The notes under the pieces: generated by a model
The model's database searches: none
Told to the model about the DNA's origin: nothing
The model's input: the letters and a program-made list of their open reading frames with translations, nothing else
In this document: positions 9,891 to 22,331 of the stretch, in pieces
Layout: each line of letters begins with the position of its first letter
Position numbering within the stretch: position 1 is the stretch's first letter
Origin: Microbacterium sp.
GTDB taxonomy: Bacteria; Actinomycetota; Actinomycetes; Actinomycetales; Microbacteriaceae
Direction: 5' to 3'
Length of the DNA: 64,000 nt
Assembly (NCBI GenBank): GCA_029239635.1
Contig: JARBUN010000014.1
Span: forward strand, 1 to 64,000
Program-made: the position numbers and the translations under genes

Positions 9891-11065
9891 CGACGATCGC
9901 CGACGCACCCGCCGCCGCGCGCCCTCGGCGCCGCGCAGCCCTCGGGTGGATCGCTCTCGCCCTCGCTCTCCTTCTGATCGGGCTGGTGGGCACGACCCTC
10001 GTCTATGGCGGGTGGAAAGAGAAGGGTCTGCTCGACCCCGAGTCCCCCGCCCCCGACGGCGCGCGTGCGCTGGTCCGCATCCTGCAACAGCAGGGCGTGA
10101 CCGTGACCGTCGCGCGCGACCGCGGCGCGGCGGAGCGCGCCTTGGCCGAGGGGGACGCGACCCTCGTGATGCGCGACGCTCCGATGCTCTCGGACGCCAC
10201 CCTGCGCTCGCTCGCCGAGCGGGCGCGCGACGTCGTGCTCGTGGAACCGCGCTCGCGCTCCCTCGACGTGCTCCTGAACGGATCCGCCCTCGGCGGCTTC
10301 GCGAACGACCGCCCCACCGCCCCCGGCTGCGACCTCCCCGCGCCCGACGCGGCGGGGACCGCGCGCACCGGCGAGCTGATGGTGCCCGGTCAGGGTGTCA
10401 CGGGGTGCTATCCGGTGGACGGCGAATTCGGGCTCCTCTCCCGGGAGACGCGTGAGGGGCACACCGTCACCGCCCTCGACGGCCTGTCGACGATGACCAA
10501 CGCCGCCCTCCCCCTCGACGGCAACGCCGCCCTGGCGATCGGCACCCTCGCCCGGACCGGCACCGTCGTCTGGTACGTCCCGTCTCCGACCGACGCGGAA
10601 GCCGGCACGGCACCGCAGACACTGGGCGAACTCACTCCCGCGTGGGTGACCCCGGGGATCATCCTCCTCCTGCTCTCGGCGCTCGTGGCGGCGATCTGGC
10701 GAGGCCGCCGCTTCGGCCCGCTCGTCAACGAGCGCCTCCCGGTGATGGTGCGCGCGAACGAGACGACCGAGGGACGCGCGCGACTGTACGCCGCGTCCGG
10801 GGACGCGTCCCACGCCGTCGACGAACTGCGACGAGCCACGCGCGGCCGGCTCATTCGGGTCATGGGCCTGGCCGCCCATACGCCACCGGATCACGTGGCC
10901 GACGCCGCCGCCGAGCGACTCGGCGCGGACCGCGGCGCGATACGCGGCATCCTCATCACCGACACCCCCACGACCGATCGTGACCTGGTCGCCGCGAGCG
11001 ACCGCCTGCGCGACCTCGAGACGAGCGTGCGCGCCGCGCTCTCCACCGAAAGGACCACCCGATGA
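9887..11065 (+). CDS. DUF4350-like membrane protein
   Basis: GTG start overlapping previous stop; N- and C-terminal TM segments; position before MoxR. Confidence 0.82.
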   Translation: MTTIADAPAAARPRRRAALGWIALALALLLIGLVGTTLVYGGWKEKGLLDPESPAPDGARALVRILQQQGVTVTVARDRGAAERALAEGDATLVMRDAPMLSDATLRSLAERARDVVLVEPRSRSLDVLLNGSALGGFANDRPTAPGCDLPAPDAAGTARTGELMVPGQGVTGCYPVDGEFGLLSRETREGHTVTALDGLSTMTNAALPLDGNAALAIGTLARTGTVVWYVPSPTDAEAGTAPQTLGELTPAWVTPGIILLLLSALVAAIWRGRRFGPLVNERLPVMVRANETTEGRARLYAASGDASHAVDELRRATRGRLIRVMGLAAHTPPDHVADAAAERLGADRGAIRGILITDTPTTDRDLVAASDRLRDLETSVRAALSTERTTR

Positions 11066-12162
11066 CCGACAGTCCTCTCGACGCCCCTCAGCCCGGCGCT
11101 GCCCTGCCGCCGGCCGCACAGGCCTCCTCCGCTCCGGCGCAGGCCGCGCCGGAGCAGGCCGCGCCGGAGCAAGCCGTGCCGGAGCAGGCCGGCCGCTCCT
11201 CCGACGCGACGGACGCCGCGCTGCGCGAGGCCATGAACCGCGTTCGCGTGGAGGTCGGCAAGGCCGTGGTCGGTCAGGACGGCACGGTCACCGGCCTGCT
11301 CATCGCGCTGCTCTCGCGCGGACACGTGCTGCTCGAGGGCGTCCCGGGTGTGGCCAAGACGCTTCTCGTGCGCTCGTTCAGCCGAGCTCTCGGCCTCGAC
11401 ACCCACCGCGTGCAGTTCACCCCCGACCTGATGCCCGGCGACGTCACGGGTTCCCTCGTCTACGACGCCCGCACCGGGGAGTTCGAGTTCCGCGCCGGCC
11501 CGGTGTTCACCCACGTTCTGCTGGCCGATGAGATCAACCGCACGCCGCCGAAGACGCAGGCTGCTCTCCTCGAGGCGATGGAGGAGCGTCAGGTGTCCTC
11601 CGACGGCGTGAGCCGCGCGCTGCCCGACCCGTTCCTCGTCGCCGCGACGCAGAACCCCGTCGAGCACGAGGGAACGTACACGCTGCCCGAGGCGCAGCTC
11701 GACCGCTTCCTCATGAAGCTCGTGGTCGACCTGCCCGGGCGCGACGCCGAGGTCGACGTGCTCCGGCGCCACGCCGGCGGATTCGACCCGCGCCGCCTCG
11801 ACGCGGCGGGCCTCTCCCCCGTCGTGAGCGCCGACGAGATCCTCGCCGCACAGCGCGCCGCCGCGACCGTCGCCGTCGACGACGACCTCCTGGGCTACAT
11901 CGTCGACCTGGCCCGGGCGACCCGGCAGAGCCCGTCGGTGCTGTTGGGCGTGAGCCCGCGCGCGACGACCGGTCTGCTCGCCGCGGCGAAAGCCTGGGCG
12001 TGGCTCGGCGGGTACCCAGCGATCACCCCCGACCACGTGCAGACGATGCTCGTTCCGGTCTGGCGTCACCGCATCCGCCTGCGCCCCGAGGCCGAGATCG
12101 AGGGCGTGTCGGTCGACGCGATCCTCACCTCGGTGCTGCAGCAGACCCGCGTCCCCATCTGA
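11062..12162 (+). CDS. MoxR family AAA+ ATPase
   Basis: VLLEGVPGVAKTLLVRSFSRALG, LLADEINRTPPKTQAALLEAMEERQV; N-terminal APEQA repeats. Confidence 0.93.
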   Translation: MTDSPLDAPQPGAALPPAAQASSAPAQAAPEQAAPEQAVPEQAGRSSDATDAALREAMNRVRVEVGKAVVGQDGTVTGLLIALLSRGHVLLEGVPGVAKTLLVRSFSRALGLDTHRVQFTPDLMPGDVTGSLVYDARTGEFEFRAGPVFTHVLLADEINRTPPKTQAALLEAMEERQVSSDGVSRALPDPFLVAATQNPVEHEGTYTLPEAQLDRFLMKLVVDLPGRDAEVDVLRRHAGGFDPRRLDAAGLSPVVSADEILAAQRAAATVAVDDDLLGYIVDLARATRQSPSVLLGVSPRATTGLLAAAKAWAWLGGYPAITPDHVQTMLVPVWRHRIRLRPEAEIEGVSVDAILTSVLQQTRVPI

Positions 12163-13463
12163 TGTTCGTCACCGGCCGTCTCGCCCTGCTCGTCGCCCTC
12201 GGCGTCGTTCCGCTCGTGCTCCTCAACACGGCGGGCATCCCCGCGTGGCTCGTCGTGGGCGGGTGGGTGCTGCTGTGCGCCCTGGCGGCCCTCGTCGACG
12301 TCCTCGCCGCGGCCGACCCGCGCGCGGTCGAGATCACGCGCCGACTCCCGGAGCGGGTGCTGCGCGACGAGCCCGTCGCCGGCGAACTGCGGGTGCGAAA
12401 CCTCGGTCGTCGCCTCCTGCGCGCGCGGGTGCGCGACGCCTGGCAGCCCACGGCCGGGGCTCCCGACGAACGCGCGCGGTTCGTCGTCCCGCCCGGCGAA
12501 CGGCGGGGCGCTCCCCTCCCCCTGCTCCCCCGTCGGCGCGGCGAGATCCGCAGCGAGTTCGTGGCGGTGCGTGCGGCCGGCCCGCTGGGTCTGGCCGGCC
12601 GCCAAGCGGTGGTCGACGCCCCCGGTCGGATCCGCGTCCTTCCCCCGTTCACCTCGCGCCGGCACCTCCCCTCCCGCCTCGCGCGGCTGCGCGAGCTCGA
12701 CGGCAACACGAGCCTGATGGTCCGCGGACAGGGCACCGAGTTCGACAGCCTTCGCGAGTACGTGCGCGGCGACGACGTCCGCTCGATCGACTGGCGCGCG
12801 ACCGCGCGCGCCGGGACGACCATGCTGCGGACGTGGCGCCCCGAACGCGACCGGCATGTCGTCATCGTGATCGACACCGGCCGCACGGCCGCCGCGCGCG
12901 TGGGAGACGGCGCCCGCCTGGATGCCGCGATGGAGGCGACCCTCCTCCTCTCCGCCCTCGCCGCCCGAGCGGGCGACCACGTGCACCTCGTGATGTTCGA
13001 CCGCGTCCCGCGCGCCCGCGTGACGAAGGTCGACGGTTCTCAGCTCCTGCCCGCGCTGGTCGATGCGATGGCCCCCGTCGAGCCTCAGCTGATCGACACG
13101 GACTGGGATGCCGCCTTCGCCCAGGTCCGCCAGCTCGCGGTGCGCCCCGCTCTCGTCGTGCTGCTCACGGCGCACGATGACCCGGAAGCGGCGCGCGGCT
13201 TCCTCGCCGCGCTGCCCGCCGTGGCGGCGCGCTCCCGGTTGCTCGTCGCCACGGCCACGGACGGACCGGGCGAAGAGCCCGAGCGAACGGATGCCGCCTC
13301 GGTGTACGCCGCGGCGGCCATCGAGCGGGCGCGGCACGACGCCGACCGCGTCCGGGCCGCGGTGGTCCGCGCCGGCGGCGACGCCGTTGCCGCCTCCGCG
13401 GACGACCTGCCCCCGCTCGTGGCGGACCGGTACCTCGCGCTGAAGGCGGCGGGGCGGCTGTAG
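12162..13463 (+). CDS. DUF58 domain-containing protein
   Basis: EFDSLREYVRGDDVRSIDWRATARAG; follows moxR. Confidence 0.92.
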   Translation: MFVTGRLALLVALGVVPLVLLNTAGIPAWLVVGGWVLLCALAALVDVLAAADPRAVEITRRLPERVLRDEPVAGELRVRNLGRRLLRARVRDAWQPTAGAPDERARFVVPPGERRGAPLPLLPRRRGEIRSEFVAVRAAGPLGLAGRQAVVDAPGRIRVLPPFTSRRHLPSRLARLRELDGNTSLMVRGQGTEFDSLREYVRGDDVRSIDWRATARAGTTMLRTWRPERDRHVVIVIDTGRTAAARVGDGARLDAAMEATLLLSALAARAGDHVHLVMFDRVPRARVTKVDGSQLLPALVDAMAPVEPQLIDTDWDAAFAQVRQLAVRPALVVLLTAHDDPEAARGFLAALPAVAARSRLLVATATDGPGEEPERTDAASVYAAAAIERARHDADRVRAAVVRAGGDAVAASADDLPPLVADRYLALKAAGRL

Positions 13464-13588
13464 CACACCCAGGCCCCATGCAGCCCGGGACATACGTCGC
13501 GGCTTATCCTGGGGGGTACCCTTCGAGCCGTCAGCGCGTTCCCTCCGCGCTCGGCTGCGCCGTCTACGCACAGGATGCGGGAGAACTC

Positions 13589-14611
13589 TTGCCAGGAAAC
13601 GCCACGACCCGGTTCGACGATGTGGCCCTTGTCTCGGTGGCGAGCGTTCTGCCCGGCCGCGTGACCACGTCCGACGATATCGAGGACCGACTCGCTCCCG
13701 CCCTTCACCGGCTGAAGCTCAAGCCCGGTCTCCTCCGCCGGGTCGCGGGCGTCAACGAGCGCCGCAACTGGGCCGAGGGAGAGTCCTCCGACGAGGCGAC
13801 GATCGCCGCGGGCAAGCAGGCGCTGGCCGAGGCGGGTGTCGACCCCAGCGAGATCGGCCTCATCATCAACACCTCGGTGACGCGCAAGCACCTCGAGCCC
13901 TCGGTGGCGGTGCGCCTGCACCACGGACTGGGGCTGCCGAGCTCGGCGATCAACTTCGACGTCGCGAACGCCTGCCTCGGCTTCATCAACGGCATGAGCC
14001 TGGCCGCCGGGATGATCCAGTCGGGCCAGGTCAAGTACGCCCTGATCGTCAACGGCGAGGACGCCGACGAGATCCAGGTCAACACGATCAACCGCCTCGT
14101 GCGCGAAGACCTCGACCGCGACGCGTTCATGCAGGAGTTCGCCTCGCTCACGCTGGGTTCCGGCGCGGCCGCGGCGGTCCTCGGTCGCGCGAGCGACCAC
14201 CCCGAGGGCCATCGGATCGTCGGCGGCGTCACGCGCGCCGCCACGGAGTTCTACGATCTCTGCGTCGGCAGCGTCGACGGCATGTTCACGGATGCCAAGG
14301 CCCTCCTCAAGGGAGGCCTCGACCTCGTCGTCTCGGCGTGGAAGGAGGCGAAGGGCGAGTTCTCGTGGACCGGGATGGACCGCTACATCACGCACCAGGT
14401 CTCCTCCGTGCACACGTCCGCGATCGTCCGCGCCGCCAAACTCGACCGCGACCGCGTGCCCGTGACGTACCCGCACCTGGGCAATGTCGGCCCGGCATCC
14501 ATCCCGATCACCCTCGCGGACGAGCAGAAGACGTTGCGCCGGGGTGATCGCGTCCTCCTGATGGGAGTGGGCTCCGGGCTGAACACCGGCATGCTGGAGC
14601 TGGCCTGGTGA
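13589..14611 (+). CDS. oleA: OleA-like KAS III family enzyme, head-to-head acyl condensation
   Basis: FDVANACLGFINGM active-site Cys motif; followed by oleBC fusion and oleD; TTG start proposed. Confidence 0.88.
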   Translation: MPGNATTRFDDVALVSVASVLPGRVTTSDDIEDRLAPALHRLKLKPGLLRRVAGVNERRNWAEGESSDEATIAAGKQALAEAGVDPSEIGLIINTSVTRKHLEPSVAVRLHHGLGLPSSAINFDVANACLGFINGMSLAAGMIQSGQVKYALIVNGEDADEIQVNTINRLVREDLDRDAFMQEFASLTLGSGAAAAVLGRASDHPEGHRIVGGVTRAATEFYDLCVGSVDGMFTDAKALLKGGLDLVVSAWKEAKGEFSWTGMDRYITHQVSSVHTSAIVRAAKLDRDRVPVTYPHLGNVGPASIPITLADEQKTLRRGDRVLLMGVGSGLNTGMLELAW

Positions 14612-17151
14612 GGGTCACCGACCTGCACGCCACTCTCCCCCCGGCGGGCCTGCCGGGTCTCGATCCCTCCCTGTCGCGTCTCGTGGACGTCCCCGGCGCC
14701 GCGACCGACGCGGGCGCCACCCGCACATGGCACGTCCTCGACACCGGTGCCGCTCTCGCCGAGCGCGGTGTCGCGCCCGTCGGCACGATCATCGCCGTGC
14801 ACGGCAACCCGACGTGGTCGTACCTGTGGCGCGCACTCGTGAATGCGTCGCTGCAGCGCGCCGAAATCGGCGGCACCCCCTGGCGCGTCGTCGCGGTCGA
14901 CCAGCTCGAGATGGGCTTCTCGGAGCGCTCCTCGCTGCGACGCACCCTGGCTCAGCGCATCGCGGATCTCGACGCGCTCGTCGGCGAGCTCGGCATCCGG
15001 GGTCCGATCGTCACGATCGGCCACGACTGGGGCGGACCCGTCTCGCTCGGGTGGGCCGTGGAGAACCGCGATCGCCTCGCCGCCGTGATCGCCCTGAACA
15101 CCGCCGTCCACCACCCCGACGGTGCACCGCTGCCCTTCGCGCTGCGCGTCGCGACCGCGCGCGGCATGCTCGCGGCCGGGACGACCGGGACCACGGCCTT
15201 CCTCGACACCACGCTCTCCCTCGCCGACCTCGAGCCGGCCGTCCGCGCGGCGTTCCGCGCGCCCTACGCGACCGTGAGCCGCCGTCGAGGCATCGGCGGG
15301 TTCGTCGCCGATATCCCGGCCACCGCGGCCGACGAGAGCACGCCCGCTCTCCGTCGCCTGTCGGCGGGACTGCGCGAGCTCGACGTGCCCGCGTTGTTCC
15401 TCCGCGGCCCGAAGGACCCCGTGTTCGGCGAGGGGCACCTCGACGACCTCACCGAGCGCCTGCCGCACGCCGACGTCCACCGTTTCGAAGGCGCCGGGCA
15501 CCTGATCGCGGAGGAGCGGCCCTACGCGGACGTCGTGCTCGACTGGCTCGACGAGAAGGGCGTGGCGCGCGTTTCCGGAACCGCGGGTGCCGGGGCCCCG
15601 GCCTCCGCCGACGCCCCCGTGTCCGACACCGCCGACGCCGCACCGACCGGCCACCTCTGGGACGCCCTCGACGCCCGGCGCGAGGACGACGAAACCGCCG
15701 TGATCGACATGACCACCACCCGCGACGGCGCGCCGCTCCGCGTCAGCTGGCGCCGGCTGTCCGCCCGCGTCGACGAGATCGCCGCCGGCCTCGACGCCTT
15801 CGGCGTGCGCGCGGGCGACCGCGTCTCGCTGCTCGTGCAGCCCGGCCCCACCCTCACCGCCGCGCTGTACGCGTGCCTGCGCATCGGGGCGGTGGTCGTC
15901 GTGGCCGACCGGGGTCTCGGCATCCGGGGTCTGTCCCGTGCCGTGCGGGGCGCCGTTCCCGACGTCGTCATCGGCGAGGTCGCGGGTCTCCGTGGTCGTG
16001 CCCTTCCGCCGGCGCCGGCGCCCGACGCCGACGCCGCGGTGCTGTTCACCTCCGGCTCGACGGGGCCCGCGAAGGGCGTCGTCTACACGCACGCCCAGCT
16101 CACGGCCCTGCGCGACACCCTCGCGTCGCACTTCGGCGTGACGGCCGACACGGGCCTCGTCACCGGCTTCGCCCCGTTCGCTCTGCTCGGACCCGCGCTC
16201 GGCACGCGGTCGGCGACACCCGACATGGACGTCTCCGCTCCCCGCACCCTCACCGCCGCAGCGGTCGCGGCCGCCGTACGCGCCTCCGACGCCCGCATCG
16301 TGTTCCTCTCCCCCGCGGCCGTGGCCAACGTGGTCGCCACGGCCGGCGCTCTCGACGCCGACGATCGCGCGGCGCTGGCGCGCGTCGAGACGTTCCTCTC
16401 CACCGGTGCCCCGGTGTCCATCGACCTGCTGCGGCGGGCGCAAGCGCTCATGCCGAACGCGGTCGCCCATACCCCGTACGGCATGACGGAGTGCCTGCTG
16501 GTCGCCGACGTCACCCTCCCCGAGATCGAGCAGGCGGCGGGTGACCGCGGCGTCTGCGTCGGTCGACCGCTCGGCACGGGCCAGGTGCGCATCTCGGCGA
16601 TCGACGCCGAGGGACGCGCGACCGGCGAGCCGACCACCGAGGCCGGCGTGACCGGCGAGATCGTCATCTCGGCGCCCCATCTCAAGCGCGGCTACTTCCG
16701 CCTCTACCTCACCGACCGCGAGGCCCGGCGCGGCCTCCCCGCCCGCTGGCACCGCACCGGCGACGTCGGCCACCTCGACGCCGACGGACGCCTGTGGGTC
16801 GAGGGACGCCTCCCCCACGTCATCACCACCGCCGACGGCCCGGTGACCCCGGTCGGCATCGAACAGGATGCCGAGACCGTCGACGCCGTCTTCCGCGCCG
16901 CCGCCGTCGGGGTCGGTCCCGTCGGCCGACAGGTCGTCGTCGCGGTCGTCGAGGCCGGCGCGCGCCGCCCCGGCCTCGCCTCTCCCGAGCTCACGGACGC
17001 CGTCCGCGCCGCGACCGCGCAGCCGCTTGCCGCGGTCCTCGTCGCCCCGACGCTGCCGACCGACATCCGGCACAACTCCAAGATCGACCGCTCGCGCCTC
17101 GCCGCATGGGCCGACCGTCTGCTCGCGGGCGAGAAGCCGACGGTGCCATGA
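14608..17151 (+). CDS. OleBC fusion: alpha/beta hydrolase plus AMP-ligase (beta-lactone synthetase) domain
   Basis: N-terminal HGNPTWSYLWR / GHDWGG hydrolase motifs; C-terminal AVLFTSGSTGPAKGVVYTH adenylation motif. Confidence 0.9.
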   Translation: MRVTDLHATLPPAGLPGLDPSLSRLVDVPGAATDAGATRTWHVLDTGAALAERGVAPVGTIIAVHGNPTWSYLWRALVNASLQRAEIGGTPWRVVAVDQLEMGFSERSSLRRTLAQRIADLDALVGELGIRGPIVTIGHDWGGPVSLGWAVENRDRLAAVIALNTAVHHPDGAPLPFALRVATARGMLAAGTTGTTAFLDTTLSLADLEPAVRAAFRAPYATVSRRRGIGGFVADIPATAADESTPALRRLSAGLRELDVPALFLRGPKDPVFGEGHLDDLTERLPHADVHRFEGAGHLIAEERPYADVVLDWLDEKGVARVSGTAGAGAPASADAPVSDTADAAPTGHLWDALDARREDDETAVIDMTTTRDGAPLRVSWRRLSARVDEIAAGLDAFGVRAGDRVSLLVQPGPTLTAALYACLRIGAVVVVADRGLGIRGLSRAVRGAVPDVVIGEVAGLRGRALPPAPAPDADAAVLFTSGSTGPAKGVVYTHAQLTALRDTLASHFGVTADTGLVTGFAPFALLGPALGTRSATPDMDVSAPRTLTAAAVAAAVRASDARIVFLSPAAVANVVATAGALDADDRAALARVETFLSTGAPVSIDLLRRAQALMPNAVAHTPYGMTECLLVADVTLPEIEQAAGDRGVCVGRPLGTGQVRISAIDAEGRATGEPTTEAGVTGEIVISAPHLKRGYFRLYLTDREARRGLPARWHRTGDVGHLDADGRLWVEGRLPHVITTADGPVTPVGIEQDAETVDAVFRAAAVGVGPVGRQVVVAVVEAGARRPGLASPELTDAVRAATAQPLAAVLVAPTLPTDIRHNSKIDRSRLAAWADRLLAGEKPTVP

Positions 17152-18066
17152 GGGTCCTCGCGACCGGCGCATCCGGCTTCCTCGGCCGGGCCGTCGTCCG
17201 GGCCCTGCAGGACGCCGGGCACGACGTGCGCACCCTGCAGCGCCGCCCGTCGGGCGTCGACGGCGCCGAGGACCGCCTCGGTTCGGTGACGGATCCGGAT
17301 GCCGTGGCATCCGCCCTCGACGGGGTCGACGGTGTGGTGCACCTGGCTGCCAAGGTCTCGCTCGCGGGGGACCCGGCGCAGCGCCGCGACCGCCGCGGGA
17401 GTCTCGCGCGTCGTCCACGTGTCGTCGCCGTCGGTCGCGCACGCGGGTCACGCCCTCGCGGGAGTGGGCGCCGAGCCCGCCGACCCCGATGCCGCGCACG
17501 GCGAGTACGCCCGGACCAAGGCCGAGGCCGAGCTGCTCGCGCTCTCCCGCGCGGGCGAGGGTCTCGCCCTCGTCGCGATCCGACCGCACCTCGTGTGGGG
17601 CCCGGGTGACACGCAGCTCATCGCGCGCGTCGTCGACCGCGCCCGCCGGGGGCGGCTGCCGCTGCTGAACGGCGGGACGGCGCTCATCGATTCCACGTAC
17701 GTCGACAACGCGGCATCCGGGATCGTCGCCGCCCTCGACCGCGTCGACGACGTCAGCGGCCGGGCCTACGTGCTGACCAACGGCGAACCGCGCCCGGTCG
17801 GCGACCTGCTCGCCGGGATCTGCCGCGCCTCGGGGGTCGCACCACCGCGATTCAGCGTGCCCGCGGGGCTCGCGCGCGCGGCCGGCGGCCTGGTCGAGCG
17901 CGTGTGGGCCGTGCGACCGGGCGAGGACGAGCCGCCGATGACCCGGTTCCTCGCCGAGCAGCTGTCGACGGCGCACTGGTTCGACCAGACCGAGATCCGC
18001 CGTGACCTGCGCTGGACGCCGTCGGTGTCGATCGACGAGGGCCTGCGGCGCCTCGCGCGCGCCTGA
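17148..18066 (+). pseudogene. OleD-like NAD(P)-dependent reductase, apparently frameshifted by an internal deletion near 17375-17395
   Basis: Frame 1 MRVLATGASGFLGRAVVRALQ...VVHLAAKVSLAGDPAQ; continues in another frame as ATAAGVSRVVHVSSPSVAHAG...; the usual roughly 15-20 intervening residues are absent. Confidence 0.8.
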
Positions 18067-18116
18067 GTCGACGGCATCCGTCGCGCTCCCGCGCGCGTCC
18101 TTCTTCGCACGGACCA

Positions 18117-18430
18117 TGTCCCTGAAAGTGCTGCCCGCTTAGCGGCCACAACTGGGACACGGTATGGTCCACCCCCCTGTGCGGGAGGGATGCCCCAGAA
18201 GGGGCTGCTTGGCGCGCCCCCAAACAGCCGGAAGTGGGACACGGCGGGGCTCATCACCGCCCGCGTCGCCCTGTGCGGGAGGGATGTCCCAAAAGGGGCT
18301 GCTTGGCGCGGCCCCAAACAGCCGGAAGTGGGACACGGTAGGGCTCATCCCCTGTGCGCGCGCGATGTCCCCAATGAGGCTGGCCGACACGCCCCCGCAC
18401 AGCCAGAAGCGGGACACGGCCCCGGGGACA
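18117..18430. repeat. Array of about four degenerate hairpin elements with conserved TGYCCC...GGGACACGG ends
   Basis: Copies at 18117-18159, 18191-18241, 18285-18335 and 18366-18416; each has terminal TGYCCC/GGGACA and an internal inverted repeat. Confidence 0.85.
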
Positions 18431-18442
18431 GCCGCGGGACGA

Positions 18443-18478
18443 CGGAAGGCCCGCCCCCACCAGGGAACGGGCCTTCCG
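18443..18478. terminator. Hairpin downstream of katG
   Basis: CGGAAGGCCCG (18443-18453) pairs with CGGGCCTTCCG (18468-18478). Confidence 0.75.
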
Positions 18479-18534
18479 GATGCCGCGGGCTACCGAGCCG
18501 CAGCGCGTCGCGCCGGAGCGCGACGGGGCCGATC

Positions 18535-21245
<2,711 letters not shown>

Positions 21246-21260
21246 GTCGCCACTCTATCT

Positions 21261-21281
21261 ATTTTTGAGTGAATCAAAAAT
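21261..21281. promoter_or_regulatory. Probable Fur-family operator upstream of furA-katG
   Basis: Perfect inverted repeat ATTTTTGA-GTGAA-TCAAAAAT, 16 bp before the furA start, AT-rich in a GC-rich context. Confidence 0.8.
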
Positions 21282-21319
21282 GACACGCAGGGGAACGATC
21301 GAGGATCCCTCGGAATCTC

Positions 21320-22315
21320 TCAGCCGGCGGTCAGCGTCGGGGTCCCCGCCTCGTACTCGGTGAGGTCGCCGGTCTCCCCTGCCCGGGCAGCTCGCCGGCC
21401 GACCCACAGCATGTAGAAGAGGAACACCCCGAGGGCCACGGCACCGATCGCGATCTTCACCTGCCAGGGCCACTCCCGCGGCGTGACGAAGCCCTCGACG
21501 ATCCCCGACAGGGCGAGAGCGAAGACCAGTCCCACCGCGACCGTGGCGAGGGACCGCCCCTCGGCGGCCAGGGCCGCCGCGCGCGTGCGTCGGCCGGGAG
21601 CGACCCACGCCCAGAAGATCTGCAGCCCCGCGGCCCCGGCGACGAAGATCGCCGTGAGCTCGAGGAGACCGTGCGGAAGGATGAACTGGAAGAACACGTC
21701 CGTGCGGTCGAAGGCGATCATGATCGCGGCGGACTGCCCCACCCCGATGGCGTTCTGCATCATCGCCATCAGCGGCCAGATCCCCGTGACGCCGAACAGC
21801 ACGCACTGCGCGGCGATCCAGGCGTTGTTGGTCCACACCGACCCCGCGAAGATCGCGTTCGGGTTCTCGCGGTAGTAACTGACGAACTGCTCGTCCGCGT
21901 AGTTCTGCAGTTCGCTCCGGCCCCCGAGGGCGGCGACCGTCGCCGGGTCCCCCGAGATCCACAGCGCGACCATCGTGGCGACGACGATGAACCCGAGAGC
22001 GACCGCCAGCGTGGTCCACCGCACGCGGTAAAGTGCCGCCGGCAACTGGAGCAGGAAGAAGCGCGGCATCTGCTTCAGCACGTTCTCACGCACGCCCGTG
22101 AGCCGCAGGCGCGTTCGGGCCAGGAGGATCGAGACGTAGTCGCCCTGCGGCGTGCGTCCGGCGGAGGTCTTGATGTCCGCGAGATCGGCGGATGCCGCGC
22201 GGTACCGCGTCACGAGTTCGTCGACCTGGCTGCCGGTGAGCCGTCGCGTGCGGCCCAGTTCGTCGAGGCGCGCCCACTCCTCGCGGCGGGCGGCCGTGAG
22301 GGCGTCGAGGTCCAT
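21320..22315 (-). CDS. Stage II sporulation protein M-like membrane protein
   Basis: Multi-TM protein with FILPHGLLELTAIFVAGAAGLQI motif. Confidence 0.88.
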   Translation of the reverse strand: MDLDALTAARREEWARLDELGRTRRLTGSQVDELVTRYRAASADLADIKTSAGRTPQGDYVSILLARTRLRLTGVRENVLKQMPRFFLLQLPAALYRVRWTTLAVALGFIVVATMVALWISGDPATVAALGGRSELQNYADEQFVSYYRENPNAIFAGSVWTNNAWIAAQCVLFGVTGIWPLMAMMQNAIGVGQSAAIMIAFDRTDVFFQFILPHGLLELTAIFVAGAAGLQIFWAWVAPGRRTRAAALAAEGRSLATVAVGLVFALALSGIVEGFVTPREWPWQVKIAIGAVALGVFLFYMLWVGRRAARAGETGDLTEYEAGTPTLTAG

Positions 22316-22331
22316 GTGGTCAACTGTACGC

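Noticed and set aside
11133-11190. 15-bp APEQA repeats in moxR as a functional element
   Set aside because: In-frame low-complexity linker in a disordered N-terminus; ordinary.
17148-17609. Programmed frameshift in oleD
   Set aside because: No slippery heptamer or overlap at the junction, and conserved residues are missing rather than just out of frame.
14383-18117. 1244-aa ORF on the minus strand
   Set aside because: Antisense to the oleA/oleBC/oleD genes; composition (R/G/V/D-rich) and lack of motifs fit a spurious open frame in GC-rich DNA.
17766-18417. Minus-strand ORFs with repeated peptide SHFRLFGGAPSSPFWGIPPAQG
   Set aside because: The peptide repeat is just a translation of the hairpin DNA repeats; frames differ between copies, so not a real repeat protein.
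18117-18430. CRISPR array
   Set aside because: Repeat units are degenerate, palindromic and separated by related sequence rather than unique spacers; no cas genes in the window.
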